Assembly: GCA_963726435.1 (NCBI GenBank) | Contig: CAVSCJ010000004.1 | Location: 186,001 to 250,000, forward strand | Origin: PALSA-660 sp963726435 | GTDB taxonomy: Bacteria > Actinomycetota > Coriobacteriia > Anaerosomatales > PALSA-660 | Length of the DNA: 64,000 nt | Direction of reading: 5' to 3' | In this document: positions 16,622-26,323 of the stretch, piece after piece | How positions within the stretch are numbered: position 1 is the stretch's first letter | How the letters are laid out: each line of letters opens with the position of its first letter | Notes under the pieces: model-generated | The model's database searches: none | The model's input: only the letters and a program-made list of their open reading frames with translations | What the model was told of the DNA's origin: nothing | Position numbers and translations under genes: made by a program

Positions 16622-17731
16622 TCAGGCGGTCGGGGGGGTCTGCCCGTCGAGACGCTGCCGGAGTTGGCCGCACGCCGCGTCGATGTCCGCTCCCCGTTCG
16701 ACTCGTATGGAGGTCTCGATACCGGCCTCTTGGAGTGAGTCGCGCAACACTCGGACCCGGCCCGGCGAGGTCCGCTCAAGACCGGTCCCCTCGACCGGGT
16801 TCATCGGGATCAGGTTGACGTGGACGAGCATCCCGCGGGCGAACGCCACGAGCGCCTCGATCTCCTTGTCCGTGTCGTTGACACCGGCCGCCAGTGCGAA
16901 CTCCAGCGTCGGCCTGCGCCCCGAGATCTCCGCGTACTCGGCCAGCGCCTCCTTGAGCGCCGTCAGCTTCGTAGCTCGGAGTCCCGGCATCAGAGCGTCC
17001 CGGGTCTTCTGTACGGCCGAGTGCAGCGACAGCGCGAGGGTGAACTGCTCGGGCTCCCGTGCGAATCGGCGTATGCCGGGAAGGAGCCCGCAGGTCGATA
17101 CGGTGATATGGCGTGCGCCGATCCCGGCTCCCTCCTCCGAATTCAAGAAGCGCAGGGCGGCCAGCAGGGCATCGTAGTTGGCGAAGGGCTCGCCTTGCCC
17201 CATGGCCACGGCGTTGGTGGCGCGGCGCCCGAAGTCCTGTGCGACGAGCCGCACCTGACGCACCATCTCTCCGGACGTGAGGTCGCGCGCGAAGCCGGCC
17301 CTTCCCGTCGCGCAGAAGGCACAGTCCATAGCGCAGCCGGCCTGCGTGGAGAAGCAGACGGTGAGCCGGTCGCCCTCGGGGAGCCCGACTGCCTCGACGG
17401 AGGCGCCATCTTCCGATCGGATGAGGTACTTGCGTGTCCCGTCTTGCGAGAGCTGCCGATCGACGACCTCGGAGCGCCCGATGCGGAAGCTGCCGGACAG
17501 TCGCGACCGAAGCGCGACCGGCAGGTCGGTCATCTCCTCGAAGGTCTCCGCTCCCCGCCCGTACAGCCAGCGCACAACCTGGCCCGTGCGGAACCTCGGC
17601 AGTCTGAGCAGCTCGAGCTGCTCCGCGATCTGGTCGCGCGAAAGGGAACCGATGTCGCGACGGGTGTCCACGGGCGTCACTGTAGCAGGGATCGCAGACC
17701 CGGGGCCCGCCGCGCTGCGGCGTGCCGGCAC
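16622..17731 (-). CDS. rlmN: 23S rRNA/tRNA (adenine-C2)-methyltransferase RlmN
   Basis: A radical-SAM dual-specificity RNA methyltransferase that modifies A2503 of 23S rRNA and A37 of some tRNAs. The iron-sulfur motif CAMDCAFCATG lies near residues 134-141. Other conserved segments are RFRTGQVVRWLYGRG, AVAMGQGEPFANYD, HITVSTCGLLPGIRRFA, LALSLHSA and HVNLIPMNPVEG. Note that the usual 'GMGEP' is AMGQGEP here. The length is 369 aa from a GTG at 17731. The first about 17 residues are low-complexity and unconserved, so the true start may be a GTG at 17680 or 17671. It is convergent with addA. Confidence 0.93.
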   Translation of the reverse strand: MPARRSAAGPGSAIPATVTPVDTRRDIGSLSRDQIAEQLELLRLPRFRTGQVVRWLYGRGAETFEEMTDLPVALRSRLSGSFRIGRSEVVDRQLSQDGTRKYLIRSEDGASVEAVGLPEGDRLTVCFSTQAGCAMDCAFCATGRAGFARDLTSGEMVRQVRLVAQDFGRRATNAVAMGQGEPFANYDALLAALRFLNSEEGAGIGARHITVSTCGLLPGIRRFAREPEQFTLALSLHSAVQKTRDALMPGLRATKLTALKEALAEYAEISGRRPTLEFALAAGVNDTDKEIEALVAFARGMLVHVNLIPMNPVEGTGLERTSPGRVRVLRDSLQEAGIETSIRVERGADIDAACGQLRQRLDGQTPPTA

Positions 17732-17759
17732 GTGCCTCGAGCCACTCGACCGAATCGGC

Positions 17760-19094
17760 CTAGGGTAGCGAGGAGGGCTTGTCGCCGACGGTCATCTCGA
17801 TCGTGATCTCGGCGCGATCGCGCCAGACGCGGAGCGCCACGCGATCGCCGACCTGCGTCCGGCGGACTGCGAGGATGAGGTCGTCCATCGAGCGGACGGG
17901 CTGGTCTCCGACCGCCAGCACGACGTCATCCGCCTTGAGTCCCGCCTTCGCGGCGCCGGTGTCGGGGAACACGCTCTTGATCTGCGCGCCCTCGGCCTTG
18001 GCAAGTCCGAGGCGCTCGGATTCGGCCGCGGAGACCGTCAGCCCCTCGACGCCCAGGAACGGGTGGGTCGCCTTCTTCCCGGCGATCAGTTCGTCGGCGA
18101 TGCGAAGAGCGGTCTTCGCGGGTATGGCGAACCCCACGCCTGCGCTCGCGCCCGAGTCGGTGTAGATCGCCGAGTCGATGCCCACGAGCCTCCCCTCACG
18201 ATCCACGAGAGCGCCGCCGGAGTTGCCCGGATTGATGGCGGCGTCGGTCTGGATCGCATCGACCAGCGGGTAGACGGAAGACGAGGCGACCTCGCTGAAA
18301 GTGCTGGTTATCGTGCGGTGAAGCGCGGACACGACGCCGCTCGACACGGAGTGCTGCAGCCCGAAGGGGGACCCTATCGCTATGACCATCTGGCCCACGA
18401 CGAGCTTCTCGGAATCGCCGACGCTGATGAGCGGGACCGCCTTGGCTATGCGGATCACCGCGATGTCGGTCTCGGGATCGGTGCCCACCAACTTGGCGTC
18501 GTAGCGCTCACCGTCGGCCGGAGTCACGGCGATCGATTCGGAGCCGGCGACAACGTGGTCGTTGGTGATGATGTACGTCCCGCCGTCCGCTGAGGACTTG
18601 TATGCGACACCGGACCCCGTGCCGCCGGTCGGGACGTCGGGATGACCGCCGGGGAGATCACCCGCAGACGCGGATCCGGTGACATCGATGTTGACTACCG
18701 ACGGGAGCGCGACAGCCGCCGCTGCCGCTACCGGTTCGTCGGTCGATGAGGGGACAGTCGACGCCGGAGTCATCGACTGGTCGTACCAGCGGGACGCGGT
18801 GACGCCAGCCACGCCTCCGACCAAGGTGGCGACCAGCAGCATCGCAAGCGCCATCGTCGCGATCAGCATCACGGGGATGCGGGCGCGGGCGGGCGCGGGC
18901 GGGACGGCCGGCGTCGCATCCGCTGTCCGCTCGGCGGAGGCGGTTGCCTCGAGGGAGGGTCGCGTCGGGGCGGACGGCAGCTGGGCAGTCGTCACCGCTG
19001 GCTCCGCGGGTGTTTGAGCGGGCTCATGCCCGGCGGCCGGGATGCCGTCCTCCGGCGGTCCCGGCATGGTCGTCTCGTTCGGTTCGTAGCTCAA
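17760..19094 (-). CDS. HtrA/DegP-type membrane-anchored serine protease with PDZ domain
   Basis: An envelope quality-control protease (444 aa). A disordered, Pro/Ala-rich cytoplasmic N-terminus (residues 1-70) precedes one transmembrane anchor (VMLIATMALAMLLVATLVGG). The trypsin-like domain has the catalytic triad His near residue 176 (IITNDHVVAG), Asp near 206 (DPETDIAVIRI) and Ser near 290 (NPGNSGGALVD). A single C-terminal PDZ domain (about residues 340-430, GAAKAGLKADDVVLAVGD) completes it. The start appears to be a TTG at 19094 with GGAGAA 6-7 nt upstream; ATG 19067 is an alternative. It runs in the same direction as rlmN, 28 bp upstream of it. Confidence 0.9.
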   Translation of the reverse strand: MSYEPNETTMPGPPEDGIPAAGHEPAQTPAEPAVTTAQLPSAPTRPSLEATASAERTADATPAVPPAPARARIPVMLIATMALAMLLVATLVGGVAGVTASRWYDQSMTPASTVPSSTDEPVAAAAAVALPSVVNIDVTGSASAGDLPGGHPDVPTGGTGSGVAYKSSADGGTYIITNDHVVAGSESIAVTPADGERYDAKLVGTDPETDIAVIRIAKAVPLISVGDSEKLVVGQMVIAIGSPFGLQHSVSSGVVSALHRTITSTFSEVASSSVYPLVDAIQTDAAINPGNSGGALVDREGRLVGIDSAIYTDSGASAGVGFAIPAKTALRIADELIAGKKATHPFLGVEGLTVSAAESERLGLAKAEGAQIKSVFPDTGAAKAGLKADDVVLAVGDQPVRSMDDLILAVRRTQVGDRVALRVWRDRAEITIEMTVGDKPSSLP

Positions 19095-19277
19095 GTCTGT
19101 TCTCCGTTCACAGTGTGTGACCCTTGAGAAGTCTACTCAACGCACGCTCGCCACGTGTGAGGAACCGGTGGAGACAGCTGGAGTGCAGACGAGCAGCGGT
19201 AGAGGCACACCGCGTTTGTGGGCGCGGCGGCGCTCGCGTAGACTTCCTGCGCAGGGGCCATCGAACGGGAGGGACCA

Positions 19278-20012
19278 ATGAGCGACGCGGAGACGACTCG
19301 CGACGGGGATGAACCGGAGCGACCATTCGCGGCCGGCGAGCCGGCCGTTGAGGGCGAAGGCCTCGTGATCATCACGGGCAGCGGAGGTGTCGAAGAGGAC
19401 GAGGAAGAGCCGCTACCGACGACCGACACCGGCGCCGCTCCGACTCGCGCCGAGTTCGCGGGCGCGGAAGAAGCCGGCCCCGCGGCCGAGGAGGGCGACT
19501 CCACCGGGACCGACTTGACACTCGACGAGCTGGTCGCCGAGATGGCGGACGCTTCCACCCTGGTGACCGGCCGCTCCGCTCCGGAGGCGCCCGCTCCGGT
19601 CGTGACCGAGCACGTCGACGTTCTCGAGAGCCTCATGACCGACACGTTGGCTGAGCTCCCTGCGGTCGAGGCCAGGATGTGGACGAAGCTGCCCTTCTGG
19701 GTGCTCGAGGCCTTGTGGGTCCTATCCGTCGGAGTGCTGACATTCCTGCTCTGGCCGAACGCGAAGGCCGTTCTTGCCGCCATCCCGCTCTACGACGCCC
19801 TGGTCTTCGGAGGAGCGGCGCTCGTGGCTGTTAGCGCAGTTGTGGGCGCCGTCGTCTGGTCTCGCGCGCGGTCCATGGCGGAGATGGCCGATCGCTCCGT
19901 CGTGGGTCGTGTCGTCCTGTTGCGCGCCCTTGGCTGGATCGCTGCTGGCGTCGCGTTGTGGGTGGTCTCGATGGTCGTCTTGAGCCTACACTCGCAGGGA
20001 GTGATCCCGTAG
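19278..20012 (+). CDS. Acidic-tailed membrane protein, function unknown
   Basis: A 244-aa protein not recognised as a named family. Residues 1-135 are strongly acidic and low-complexity (Asp, Glu, Ala, Pro, Thr), probably disordered and cytoplasmic. Three hydrophobic segments follow: ALWVLSVGVLTFLLWP, ALVFGGAALVAVSAVVGAVV and WIAAGVALWVVSMVVLSL. The ATG is preceded by GGGAGGGACC. It is divergent from htrA (183-bp gap) and 28 bp upstream of ddl, so it may share a transcript with cell-wall synthesis. Confidence 0.7.
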   Translation: MSDAETTRDGDEPERPFAAGEPAVEGEGLVIITGSGGVEEDEEEPLPTTDTGAAPTRAEFAGAEEAGPAAEEGDSTGTDLTLDELVAEMADASTLVTGRSAPEAPAPVVTEHVDVLESLMTDTLAELPAVEARMWTKLPFWVLEALWVLSVGVLTFLLWPNAKAVLAAIPLYDALVFGGAALVAVSAVVGAVVWSRARSMAEMADRSVVGRVVLLRALGWIAAGVALWVVSMVVLSLHSQGVIP

Positions 20013-20040
20013 TCGGGCTCGTGATGGGGCGGTGCTGAGA

Positions 20041-20988
20041 GTGGCCGATCCGAAGCGCGTCGTCGTGCTGCTGGGCGGCCGGTCCGCCGAGCGAGAGGTG
20101 TCGCTTAGCACAGGCAGCCAAGTGGCCGCCGCCCTTGCCGAGCGTGGTTTCGATGTAGCGAGCGTCGACACGGGCGCTCCGGGATTCATCTCCTCGATCG
20201 AGTCGGCGGGGGCGGATGTCGCGTTCATCTGCCTTCACGGGCGCTTCGGCGAGGACGGGACCGTTCAGGGATTGCTCGAGCTGCTCGATCTTCCGTATGT
20301 CGGGTCGGGTGTGCTCGCGAGTTCTCTGGCAATGAACAAGGTCATGAGCAAACAGCTCTTCGCGATGGCCGGCCTTTCGACTCCGCCCTACGTGGTACTC
20401 AAGCGCGGCGCCGGCTACGACTTCGCGAAGATCACGGGCGAGCTGGGCGACAAGACCGTCGTCAAACCGGCGGACGAGGGCTCCTCAGTCGGCATGACGA
20501 TCGTCGCAGACCCTCGTCTGCTCGAAGCGGCGATAGAATTCGCTTTCGGCTTCGACTCCCTGGTGCTCGTGGAACGATTCGAAGAGGGGGCCGAGGTCAC
20601 GGTGGGAGTGATCGGCAACGAGGACCCTGTGGCGCTGCCGACCTTGGAGATCGTCCCGGTGCATGACTTCTACGATTACGAGTCGAAGTACGTTCCGGGG
20701 ATGTCCAAGCACATCATCCCCGCCAGGGTGAGCGAGGTCGCGCGGGCGGAGTGCCAGCGGCTCGCCGTGGAGGCCCACAAGGTCATCGGCTGCGCAGGCA
20801 TGTCGCGCTCCGACACGATCGTCACGCTGGCGGGCAAAGTCTACCTGCTCGAGACCAACACGATCCCCGGGATGACGAAGACGAGTCTGCTGCCCGACGC
20901 GGCCGCCGCGGCTGGAATCCCGTTCCCCGAGCTGTGCGAGCGGCTGGTCGACCTGGCTCTACAAGATTGGGCCGGCCGACGGGGCTAG
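20041..20988 (+). CDS. ddl: D-alanine--D-alanine ligase
   Basis: This ATP-grasp enzyme joins two D-Ala residues for peptidoglycan stem peptides in the cytoplasm. Family motifs: VVVLLGGRSAEREVSLSTG at the N-terminus, FICLHGRFGEDGTVQG, GSGVLASSLAMNK, the ATP-binding VVKPADEGSSVG, EFEEGAEVTVGVIG-type lid residues, and a C-terminal active-site segment GCAGMSRSDTIV followed by ETNTIPGMTKTSLLPDAA. A GTG at 20041 is preferred (GGGGCGG about 9 nt upstream), giving 315 aa; another GTG at 20032 would add three residues. Length is normal. It is convergent with the sensor-kinase gene. Confidence 0.95.
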   Translation: MADPKRVVVLLGGRSAEREVSLSTGSQVAAALAERGFDVASVDTGAPGFISSIESAGADVAFICLHGRFGEDGTVQGLLELLDLPYVGSGVLASSLAMNKVMSKQLFAMAGLSTPPYVVLKRGAGYDFAKITGELGDKTVVKPADEGSSVGMTIVADPRLLEAAIEFAFGFDSLVLVERFEEGAEVTVGVIGNEDPVALPTLEIVPVHDFYDYESKYVPGMSKHIIPARVSEVARAECQRLAVEAHKVIGCAGMSRSDTIVTLAGKVYLLETNTIPGMTKTSLLPDAAAAAGIPFPELCERLVDLALQDWAGRRG

Positions 20989-21000
20989 CACGGGCGGGCG

Positions 21001-23209
21001 TCAGACCACGAACTCACCGTCGACCATCATCCCGGTCAGCGGCAGTTCGACCACGAAGGTCGCACCGCCGCCGGGCGTCTCCACGACTCTCGCGGAGCCG
21101 CCGTGGTTGTGCGCGATGATGCTCACGATGTAGAGGCCCAAGCCTATCCCTGCGCGCTTCGTATCGCCCTGCAACTGAGCGAAACGCTCGAACACGTGGT
21201 CACGCTCGTCCACAGGGATGCCGGGCCCGTGGTCGACGACCTCGAGGAATGCCGTCTTGTCGTCGCAGCGGACGCGGACAAGGACCGGTTCGGGCTCGGG
21301 CGAGTACTTGTATGCATTGGTCACAAGGTTGACGAGCACCTGCCTGAGCCGCTTCTCCTCCCCGAGCACGATCGGTTCGCACTGCGATTCCAGCAGGAGC
21401 GGTCGCTCGCTGTGGGTCGGTGCGAGTGAGGCGACGACCTCCTCCGCAAGCGCTGTGAGCGACATGGGTACCAGGTCGGACGGTGCCAGCAGCTCCTCGG
21501 CGCGGGTGGCGGAGAGGAGATCCTCGAGCAGGTCGGCCATCCGGGCGGCGTTGCGGCGTGCCGCATCGAGCGCGCGTAGCCGCTCCTCGTCACTCATCGG
21601 GCGCTGGAGAAGGTCGAGGTAGCCGATCACAACAGTGAGCGGCGAGCGCAGGTCGTGACCGACCAGCGAGACTATCTCCGCGCGGATCGAAGCGATGTGC
21701 CGCTCCTCGGTGACGTCCCGCGCGGTCAGCAGCACCTGCTCATGCCGCTCGTCGGAGTGCCGGACCGCCCCGACCGCATACCATCGCCGGACGCCGTCGG
21801 GGAAGGCGAGCGACACCGTAGCGTTCTCCCGCAGCGCCCGCTCGACAAGGTCGGCGCCGGCCATCTCCGTGCCGTCCTCCGCTCGGATCTCCGCTGCCGA
21901 GAACGCGTGTGTCGCGCTGTGACCGACGAGGTCCGGCTGCTCCCTGCGCAGCGCGGCGACGGAGGCAGGATTCGCGATCACGATGCGATCGTCCTGAAGC
22001 ACGATCTTGGCGTCGGGCGACTCGTTCACCACGACCCCGAGGGTCTCGTCGGCGTACTGGGCTTCACGCACGGCTCGCTCTAGCTCGGCGCGGCGGGAGT
22101 CCAGAACGCCGATCAGGTCATCGATGACCACAGCGAGATCGTGGAACTCGGCAGGCAGCGCTGGATCGGCGACGAGGGTCTCGCCGTCGTCGGTAGCTCC
22201 GGCCGCCGCCGCATCCGCGCGGCGTCGCATCTGCCGGATCATGCGGGCTATCGGGCGGCGCATGATGTCGGCGAGCCACAGGCCCAGGCCTAGACCGATC
22301 AGCAGGGCGCTGACGCCGGCCAGGACCGCCGATTCGGTCGCCACGGATGAGGCCTGGGTGCGGAGCGGATCCGAGTCGCGCACCTCGACGACGCCGACTG
22401 TGCCCCCGCCCACGGCGGGCAACTCGGTGACGGAGACGACGGCGGTGCCGGATGTGCCGAAGGAGACCGACCCCTCGCCCCGGGAGGCTGTGTAGAGCCA
22501 CGCCTTCGGGAACGTAGCCGGGTGGGTGGAAGCCGACCCTGATCGTGCCGAGCATCGCGTCGAACCGGGCGAGACGCCCGGCGTCGAGAACGCGCGCGAG
22601 GATCAGGTACCCCGCCATCGCAGACCCGTCCGGCCTCAGAACGGGGGTGCCGTAGAGCAGCGCGACTCCTGCCGACGTGCGCGCGAGGCCTGTGGTCTCG
22701 CGCGACTCCAGAGTCCGTGCCAGCTCCCTGAGGGTGGTGATGTCGACGTCGGCGCCGTTTGAGAAGATGACTCTTCCGAAGTCATCGATGGCGACCATCG
22801 CGCTCGCGTTCGTCTCGTCCAGCAGGCGCGTCTGGTATTCGCGCAGGCCGTCCGTCTTGCCCGCTGCGGAATAGGCGGAACGGAAGGCGGGGCCCTCGGC
22901 GATATGCGAGACCGGATCGGTGAGACTCTGCTGCTCGATAGAGAGGAATGAACGGAAGGCCGCGATCGTGGCGACGACGTCGTTGCGCGTCCACGCCTCG
23001 GCCCTGGCGCTGACCAACGTCGCGTTGATCCCGAGAGTGACCGCCGTGGTGGTGAAAGCGAGCAGGGCGGCCGTAAGGACAAGACGAGCGGCCATGGTCG
23101 GCGGCACGAGGCGCCGCCAAAGGCGGTCCAGCCGTCCGCGCGTGCGATCCAAGGCTTCTCCACTCGACTCGGGCACCGGGACCGTCGTTCTCCCGACCGC
23201 ACCCGTCAT
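21001..23209 (-). pseudogene. CHASE4/PAS sensor histidine kinase, frameshifted
   Basis: Two overlapping frames together make one kinase. The N-terminal part (23209 to about 22530) has a transmembrane helix (ARLVLTAALLAFTTTAVTLG), then a CHASE4-like extracytoplasmic sensor (IDDFGRVIFSNG, TPVLRPDGSAMAGYLILAR). Near 22,530-22,500 the sequence must shift by one base to continue as THPATFPKAWLY and onward. The C-terminal frame (to 21001) has a second helix (VSALLIGLGLGLWLAD), HAMP, PAS, an H-box VGHDLRSPLT, an N-box VNLVTNAYKYS and G boxes DHGPGIPV and GIGLGLYIV. All functional motifs survive, so a single-base indel (real or from sequencing) is the only damage. No response regulator is adjacent. 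It follows the P-type ATPase by 55 bp. Confidence 0.75.
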
Positions 23210-23264
23210 CCTACGGCGTATTGTCTCGCATCGGTCGCCCCCAGACGAGAAGGGCTTCGCCGCT

Positions 23265-25991
23265 CTAGCGAGCGCGCCTTCTGGCCCCGAGGACCTTGAT
23301 CGCATCGATGAGCGCCATCGGCAGCGCCGCCGCCAGGATGACGGCCGCCCAATCCCTCAGGCCGAGCGGCTGGGTCTTGAACAGGTCCTGCAGCGCTGGG
23401 ACGTAGATGACGAGCGCCTGCAGGGTCATGGACCCGGCGAAGGCGGCGACCAACCACCTGTTCCGCAGTGTCTCGATCCGGAACACGGAGCGGGTCTCCG
23501 ACCTGAAGTTGAAGGCGTGCAGCACTTGCGAGAGCACGATCGTCGTGAAGAGCATCGTCTGCGCATGCTGGGCGCCGTCCACCGCCACGAGGCCGTATCT
23601 GACCCCGAGGTACATGGCCAGCGCGCCGACGGTGATCAGAGCGCCTTGAGCCAGGACCTGGACCCGGCGCCGGGCGTTGAGGATCGACTCGTTGGGGCCG
23701 CGCGGCGGGCGGTCCATGACCCGCGGCGATCCCGGGTCGACGCCGAGCGCGAGAGCCGGCAGGCCGTCGGTGACGAGGTTGATCCACAGAAGCTGCAGGG
23801 GCAGCAACGCGGGCTGCGGCGCGATCAGCGCCGTCGCGAAGACGATCAGCACCTCGCTCATGTTGCACGAGAGCAGGAACAGGATGGACTTCCGCAGGTT
23901 GTCGTAGACCACGCGGCCCTGCCGGACCGCCTCGACGATCGTCGCGAAGTTGTCGTCGGACAGGACCATGTCGGCCGCCTCGCGGCTGACGTCGGTCCCG
24001 ATGCGGCCCATCGCCACGCCGATGTCGGCCATCTTGAGTGCGGGCGCATCGTTCACGCCGTCTCCGGTCATGGCGACGATATGTCCTCGCCGCTTGAGTG
24101 CGCCGACGATCCGCAGTTTGTGCTCGGGGTCGACGCGCGCGTAGATGCGTGTGTCCTTCGAGGCCCGGAACAGCTCGTCGTCGCTCATCGCCTCGATCTC
24201 GGCCCCGGTGATGACCCTACCGCCCTCCAGCAGGCCGACCTCCGAGCCGACGGCGCGGGCGGTGAGCGCGTGATCGCCCGTCACCATCGCGATCTGGATC
24301 CCTGCACGGTGGCACTCCGCGATCGCAGCGGCGACCTCGGGCCGCGGCGGGTCGAGCAGTCCCATGATCCCGACGTAGGTCATTTCGCGCTCGAGGGTCT
24401 CGCCCTCCAGGGCCTCTCCCTCATCGAGTGTTCGAGTCGCGAAGGCCAGCGTGCGGAAGCCGCTCGAGGCGAGGTCGGCGTTGAGTGTGTGGAGGCGCTC
24501 TCGCAGGGCGGCGTCCATCGGGACCGTCTCGCCTCGCAGCAGCGCACGCGAGCAGAGGCCGACGACCACGTCAGCGCCGCCCTTCATGTAGGCGAGGCGG
24601 CGCCCGTCCGATTCGTGGACGGTGGTCATGCGCTTGCGCTCGGAATCGAAGGGGATCTCGCCCACCCTTCGCGGGCGGATCGGGTCGGCCGACAGGCCCT
24701 CCGCAACGGCGATGAGAGCCGTCTCCGTCGGGTCGCCCAGTAGCGTGCCGTCGGCGGAGAAGTGCGCGTCGTTGCAGGAAGCCGCGACCTCGAGGAGGAG
24801 TTCGCGATCCGCATGGAGCGGCTCGGCGTCGTCGGGCCGCAGAGCGAAGTCGGGAAGGACCTCGGCCCCGTCCGTGCCCACGAGAAGGCGTCGGACAGTC
24901 ATCTCGTTGCGCGTGAGGGTCCCCGTCTTGTCGGAGCAGATGAAGCTCGTCGAGCCGAGCGTCTCGACCGCGTGCAGCTTGCGGACTACGGCGTTGTGAG
25001 CTGCCATGCGCCGCACTCCCAACGAGAGGGCGACGGTCACGATCGCGGGCAGCCCCTCGGGTATGGCCGCGACCGCCAGGGCGATCGCGACCAGCAGGGC
25101 CGTGGTGAGCGAGCTTCGGGCCGCAGGCGAGCCCAGGGCGTCGAGAAACGTGATGCCGGACTCGGCGAGCGCCCTCCACACCTCGACTGCGAACACTATG
25201 GCCGCGATCGCGAGCACTGCCACTGCGATGATCTTGCCGAGGCGCCTCAGCTCTTCCTGAAGCGGAGTCCTGTGATCTTCCTGGGCGGCGAGCAAGTCGG
25301 CGATCCTGCCGATCTCTGTGGCCTGGGCGGTCGCCGTCACCACTGCCTTTCCGCGTCCGACGGCGATCGAGGTGCCTGCGAACACGGTGTTATGCCGGTC
25401 GCCGAGAGCGGCCTCGGGGTCGGCCACCACGTCGACCACCTTGCTCACCGGCGTGCTCTCGCCGGTGAGCGAAGCCTCCTCGGCCCGGAGCGAGGCCGCG
25501 TGCAAGAGCCGGGCGTCCGCAGGAACGCGGTCACCAGACTCCAACAGGATGATGTCGCCGGGAACCAGCCCGGTTGCCGGAACGTCGGTCTCGACGCCGT
25601 CTCGTATGACCGTCGCGGAGGGAGCGGACATCTGCTTGAGAGCCTCGAGCGCCTGCTCGGCGCGGTACTCCTGCAAGAAGCCGAGAGCACCGTTGAGCAG
25701 CAGGATCGCCGTGATGGCGATCGCCTCGGCCACCTGTCCTTCGAAGGCCGAGATGGCCACTGCCGCCAAGAGCACCCAGATCATGAAGTCGTTGAACTGC
25801 GAGAGGAACATGCGCCAGGGCGGGGTCTTGGGCTCCGCCCGCAACTCGTTGGGCCCGTAGAGAACGACCCTTCGCTCGACCTCCGGAAGAGTCAGGCCGC
25901 GCTCGGGGTCGGTAGCGAGAGCCGCGATCGCCTCGTCGGCTGTTCGCACGTGGTAGCACCCCGCCAGGCCGATCGTCCTCGCTTCGCTCAT
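23265..25991 (-). CDS. P-type cation-transporting ATPase (P2 type, Ca2+/Mn2+-like)
   Basis: A 908-aa P-type ATPase pumping a cation across the cytoplasmic membrane. An N-terminal cation-ATPase domain (LYGPNELRAEPKTPPW) is followed by the actuator loop with LTGES, the PEGLPA motif in M4 typical of P2A pumps, the phosphorylation site CSDKTGTLTRNE (Asp near residue 352), MTGDGVNDAPALK at the hinge, and C-terminal helices with LLWINLVTDGLPALALG. There is no N-terminal metal-binding CxxC domain, arguing against a copper or zinc P1B pump. The upstream leader looks like a yybP-ykoY Mn2+ riboswitch, which would point to Mn2+ (or Ca2+/Mn2+) export. The ATG lies 12 nt after GGGAGG. Confidence 0.9.
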   Translation of the reverse strand: MSEARTIGLAGCYHVRTADEAIAALATDPERGLTLPEVERRVVLYGPNELRAEPKTPPWRMFLSQFNDFMIWVLLAAVAISAFEGQVAEAIAITAILLLNGALGFLQEYRAEQALEALKQMSAPSATVIRDGVETDVPATGLVPGDIILLESGDRVPADARLLHAASLRAEEASLTGESTPVSKVVDVVADPEAALGDRHNTVFAGTSIAVGRGKAVVTATAQATEIGRIADLLAAQEDHRTPLQEELRRLGKIIAVAVLAIAAIVFAVEVWRALAESGITFLDALGSPAARSSLTTALLVAIALAVAAIPEGLPAIVTVALSLGVRRMAAHNAVVRKLHAVETLGSTSFICSDKTGTLTRNEMTVRRLLVGTDGAEVLPDFALRPDDAEPLHADRELLLEVAASCNDAHFSADGTLLGDPTETALIAVAEGLSADPIRPRRVGEIPFDSERKRMTTVHESDGRRLAYMKGGADVVVGLCSRALLRGETVPMDAALRERLHTLNADLASSGFRTLAFATRTLDEGEALEGETLEREMTYVGIMGLLDPPRPEVAAAIAECHRAGIQIAMVTGDHALTARAVGSEVGLLEGGRVITGAEIEAMSDDELFRASKDTRIYARVDPEHKLRIVGALKRRGHIVAMTGDGVNDAPALKMADIGVAMGRIGTDVSREAADMVLSDDNFATIVEAVRQGRVVYDNLRKSILFLLSCNMSEVLIVFATALIAPQPALLPLQLLWINLVTDGLPALALGVDPGSPRVMDRPPRGPNESILNARRRVQVLAQGALITVGALAMYLGVRYGLVAVDGAQHAQTMLFTTIVLSQVLHAFNFRSETRSVFRIETLRNRWLVAAFAGSMTLQALVIYVPALQDLFKTQPLGLRDWAAVILAAALPMALIDAIKVLGARRRAR

Positions 25992-26012
25992 GTCGGTTCA
26001 CTACCTCCCGAA

Positions 26013-26165
26013 AGAGAGAGACCCCCGGCGAAACGCCGCAGACAGGCCGCGGCCGTTCACCGAGAGTCTCGCGATCGCACATGTGTGACGGCAGGGCCGG
26101 GGCGCGCACGCCCGGGATTGTCGGCCTGCCCCCGCTGTTTCGCGGGTGCTACTCCCTCTCGCACC
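26013..26165 (-). promoter_or_regulatory. Probable yybP-ykoY (manganese) riboswitch
   Basis: The 5' leader of the P-type ATPase, read on the minus strand, contains GAGAGGGAGTAGC at its 5' end, matching the hallmark GGGGAGUAGC of the yybP-ykoY aptamer. It then has CGCGAAACAGCG and GCCGTCA...TGAACGGC helices, and a 3' strand GTCTCTCTC that can pair with GAGAG to close P1. The 3' junction is less canonical than the consensus. The element ends just before the GGGAGG ribosome site, fitting translational or anti-terminator control. P-type ATPases are known members of this regulon. Confidence 0.65.
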
Positions 26166-26323
26166 GGGAGAATACCACTCGCGTGCGCCGGGACGCGGGC
26201 ACTGCGCGCGGGCGCCGGGGCCCGCTCCGAGCGAGGCTCGCGCGACGGCCGAGCCAAAGGGCGGTCTCGGCCTGCGCTCGCAATCGGCTCGTCGCAGGTC
26301 CCGGCGCCCGCTCGCCCGATGCG
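26166..26323. other. Intergenic region upstream of the riboswitch
   Basis: Very GC-rich spacer between the sdaAA stop and the riboswitch 5' end. It should hold the promoter for the ATPase leader on the minus strand, but I could not pick a convincing -35/-10 pair, and I see no clear terminator for sdaAA. Confidence 0.3.
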
